The notes beneath the pieces were generated by a model. It saw nothing but the letters and a program-made list of their open reading frames with translations. It was not told the origin of the DNA and made no database searches. A stretch of 64,000 nt of DNA. Source: Bacteroidota bacterium. GTDB taxonomy: Bacteria > Bacteroidota > Ignavibacteria > Kapaibacteriales > UBA2268. The position numbers and the translations under genes are program-made. Location: contig SCSM01000039.1 of NCBI GenBank assembly GCA_004322215.1, positions 32,744 through 96,743 of the forward strand, in the 5' to 3' direction. Positions 62,627-64,000 of this stretch are shown piece by piece. Positions within the stretch are counted from its first letter, which is position 1; each line of letters starts with the position of its first letter.

Positions 62627-64000
62627 ATGAAAAGACAATTACTAATATTATTAGTTTTTATATCCAGTACTATCCTGTGTTTCTCTCAAGACAATTGGAT
62701 AAAATACCAAAACAAAAATGAACTGTATGATATCATATCAAATGGTAAAAATCTATGGTCTATCTATGAAAGAAAAGGATTAATAAAATGGGATATGAGA
62801 GATTTTTCATACGTGGAATTATCTGAACTTATTGATACAAGTATTACCGAGTTAAAACAGATGGTTTACTCAACCGATGGCAATGTTTGGGTTATGAGTA
62901 ATATGGGATTAATTAAAATTGATAATAATAATAATTTTACAAACTATTTTTCTGATTTTGAAATAAATACAAAATTTAACATCATAGGTTTAGACTCGTC
63001 AAATAATATATGGTTGTATGATGGTAATTTAATAGCTACATTTTCTGAAACGTCAAGATTGAAAAAATTCTCATTAATTGATTCTCTTACTGATTTAAAT
63101 ACATTCGCTGTTCAAAAAAATGGTACAAAATGGTTTGGTACAGACCATAGTATTATAAAAATTGATTCAACAGGTTATATACAAGAATTTTCCGATACCA
63201 GTAAGGTTAATTATGAAATATTTTCTATTAACAAAATATTATTTGACCATAATGACAATGTTTGGTTTACTACCTCAGATGGAATAAAAAAGGTTGATAA
63301 ATTTGGGGATTGGTCATTATATTTTAGAGCTGATACTATTGTATACGATCAAGATGGATGGCCTTATATAATAAGAAATGGATTTAGTACTTTTATAATT
63401 GATAATAGTAATAATTTATGGTTTCCTGGTAGGGATGGTTATGAATGTTATAACAATTCATTAGATAGTGTTTTGAAAAATGCTCTTTATTTTTATCATA
63501 CAGGACGTCGCTACTGGTTTAGAAATGAAAAATGGATTATTGACAAAAATAACCATTTTATAATTGGCACTTCTGGTGGTTTTTTTATATTAAATGAAAC
63601 TACATATCCGAGTAAATGGGAAGCTCATACTATTACTTCAATTCCCTGCGATTTAGTAAATGTAATAGAAATAGATGATTCTAATAATGTTTGGATTGGT
63701 AGTAATTGTGGGAATGATCTTCATATTTTAAAAAATTTAAAAAATTGGGAAGAATTAAGATATAATAACGGGCAATGGGGTTATGATGTTGTCTCTGCTA
63801 TTTGTTTTGACAGTCGAGGCAACAAATGGATTGCCTGCGAAAATATTCATAAAGTTATGAAGAGAACACCTGATGATGAAAATATTGTATATATTATAGA
63901 TGAAGGTGTCAATCCTGCACATTTTAATTGTATTGAAGAAGATAAAGAAGGTAATATATGGATAGGAGGATTTTGGGATTTAATTAAAATTAATGTAAAT
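62627..64000 (+). CDS. Secreted propeller-repeat protein, 3' end beyond the window
   Basis: The frame opens with MKRQLLILLVFISSTILCFSQ, a signal peptide, and stays open for 458 codons to the window edge. It has diverged WFGT/VWIGS-type propeller repeats (NGTKWFGTDHSIIKID, NNVWIGSNCG, EGNIWIGGFWDLIKI), related to the 14-blade protein at 21797-23968 but far less regular. A T9SS sorting domain is expected at the unseen end. It begins 40 bp after the hicB pseudogene. Confidence 0.85.
   Translation, partial: MKRQLLILLVFISSTILCFSQDNWIKYQNKNELYDIISNGKNLWSIYERKGLIKWDMRDFSYVELSELIDTSITELKQMVYSTDGNVWVMSNMGLIKIDNNNNFTNYFSDFEINTKFNIIGLDSSNNIWLYDGNLIATFSETSRLKKFSLIDSLTDLNTFAVQKNGTKWFGTDHSIIKIDSTGYIQEFSDTSKVNYEIFSINKILFDHNDNVWFTTSDGIKKVDKFGDWSLYFRADTIVYDQDGWPYIIRNGFSTFIIDNSNNLWFPGRDGYECYNNSLDSVLKNALYFYHTGRRYWFRNEKWIIDKNNHFIIGTSGGFFILNETTYPSKWEAHTITSIPCDLVNVIEIDDSNNVWIGSNCGNDLHILKNLKNWEELRYNNGQWGYDVVSAICFDSRGNKWIACENIHKVMKRTPDDENIVYIIDEGVNPAHFNCIEEDKEGNIWIGGFWDLIKINVN

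Noticed and set aside
1..64000. tRNA, rRNA, riboswitch or prophage
   Set aside because: No T-loop/anticodon pattern, rRNA-like segment, recognised riboswitch core or phage structural gene was seen in the intergenic regions.

Overview
The window reads as a low-GC chromosome segment from a member of the Bacteroidota/Chlorobi group outside the classical Bacteroidetes, most like Candidatus Kapabacteria or Ignavibacteria. The basis is at least seven proteins with a signal peptide plus a C-terminal type IX secretion (T9SS) sorting domain, Omp28-type, YfiR/DUF4154, DUF3109 and PrsW proteins, and a dissimilatory sulfite reductase operon. As I recall, a non-phototrophic hot-spring member of this group with dsr genes (Candidatus Thermonerobacter thiotrophicus) has been described. 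The taxonomic call is inference from gene content only.

Layout. 1-4.1 kb: the end of an outer-membrane barrel gene, then a minus-strand surface-glycan/cell-wall operon (manC, rlpA, glycosyltransferase, hisH-like). 4.3-9.3 kb: a gingipain-like T9SS protein that appears to lack its catalytic Cys, a CPBP membrane protease, and rpoN with a DUF3109 gene. 9.4-16.4 kb: a T9SS sialidase-fold protein, a DUF559 nuclease gene enclosed by inverted palindromic repeats, a T9SS M1 peptidase and an aldo/keto reductase. 16.7-19.8 kb: a retropepsin-like protein and the dsrA-dsrB-dsrD operon, the metabolic centre of the window. 20.1-30.8 kb: a LEA-like lipoprotein, a lone receiver protein, a 14-blade T9SS propeller protein, lnt, a large T9SS subtilase, PrsW and a YgbA-family protein.

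30.9-35.0 kb is a TonB-receptor/YfiR/histidine-kinase operon with an in-frame amber codon and homopolymer frameshifts. It lies between an intact ygbA-like gene and a degraded second copy of that gene's 3' half. 35.5-38.8 kb is a stress cluster (two Hsp20 genes, then dnaK). 39.2-41.1 kb holds trmH and a solitary nuoD. 41.3-45.7 kb has tandem T9SS-exported Omp28/thioredoxin-like paralogs. 45.7-47.9 kb is a compact MazEF plus restriction-modification island running straight into an ArnT-type glycosyltransferase.

49.9-59.7 kb encodes a cell-envelope set: a TonB-like protein, a subtilase lipoprotein, a single-span periplasmic protein of GldM/PorM-like architecture, two unrecognised barrel proteins and a VWA-OmpA protein. 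It is the best candidate here for an undescribed trans-envelope machine. 59.8-64 kb has yebC, a tripartite palindromic repeat, adk, a HicAB/DUF2283 toxin-antitoxin patch with a nonsense-mutated second hicB, and the start of another propeller protein cut by the window edge.

The themes are secreted T9SS proteins, anaerobic sulfur metabolism, envelope glycan and lipoprotein maturation, and small defence or toxin-antitoxin modules accompanied by palindromic repeats. I saw no rRNA, tRNA, CRISPR array or transposase.
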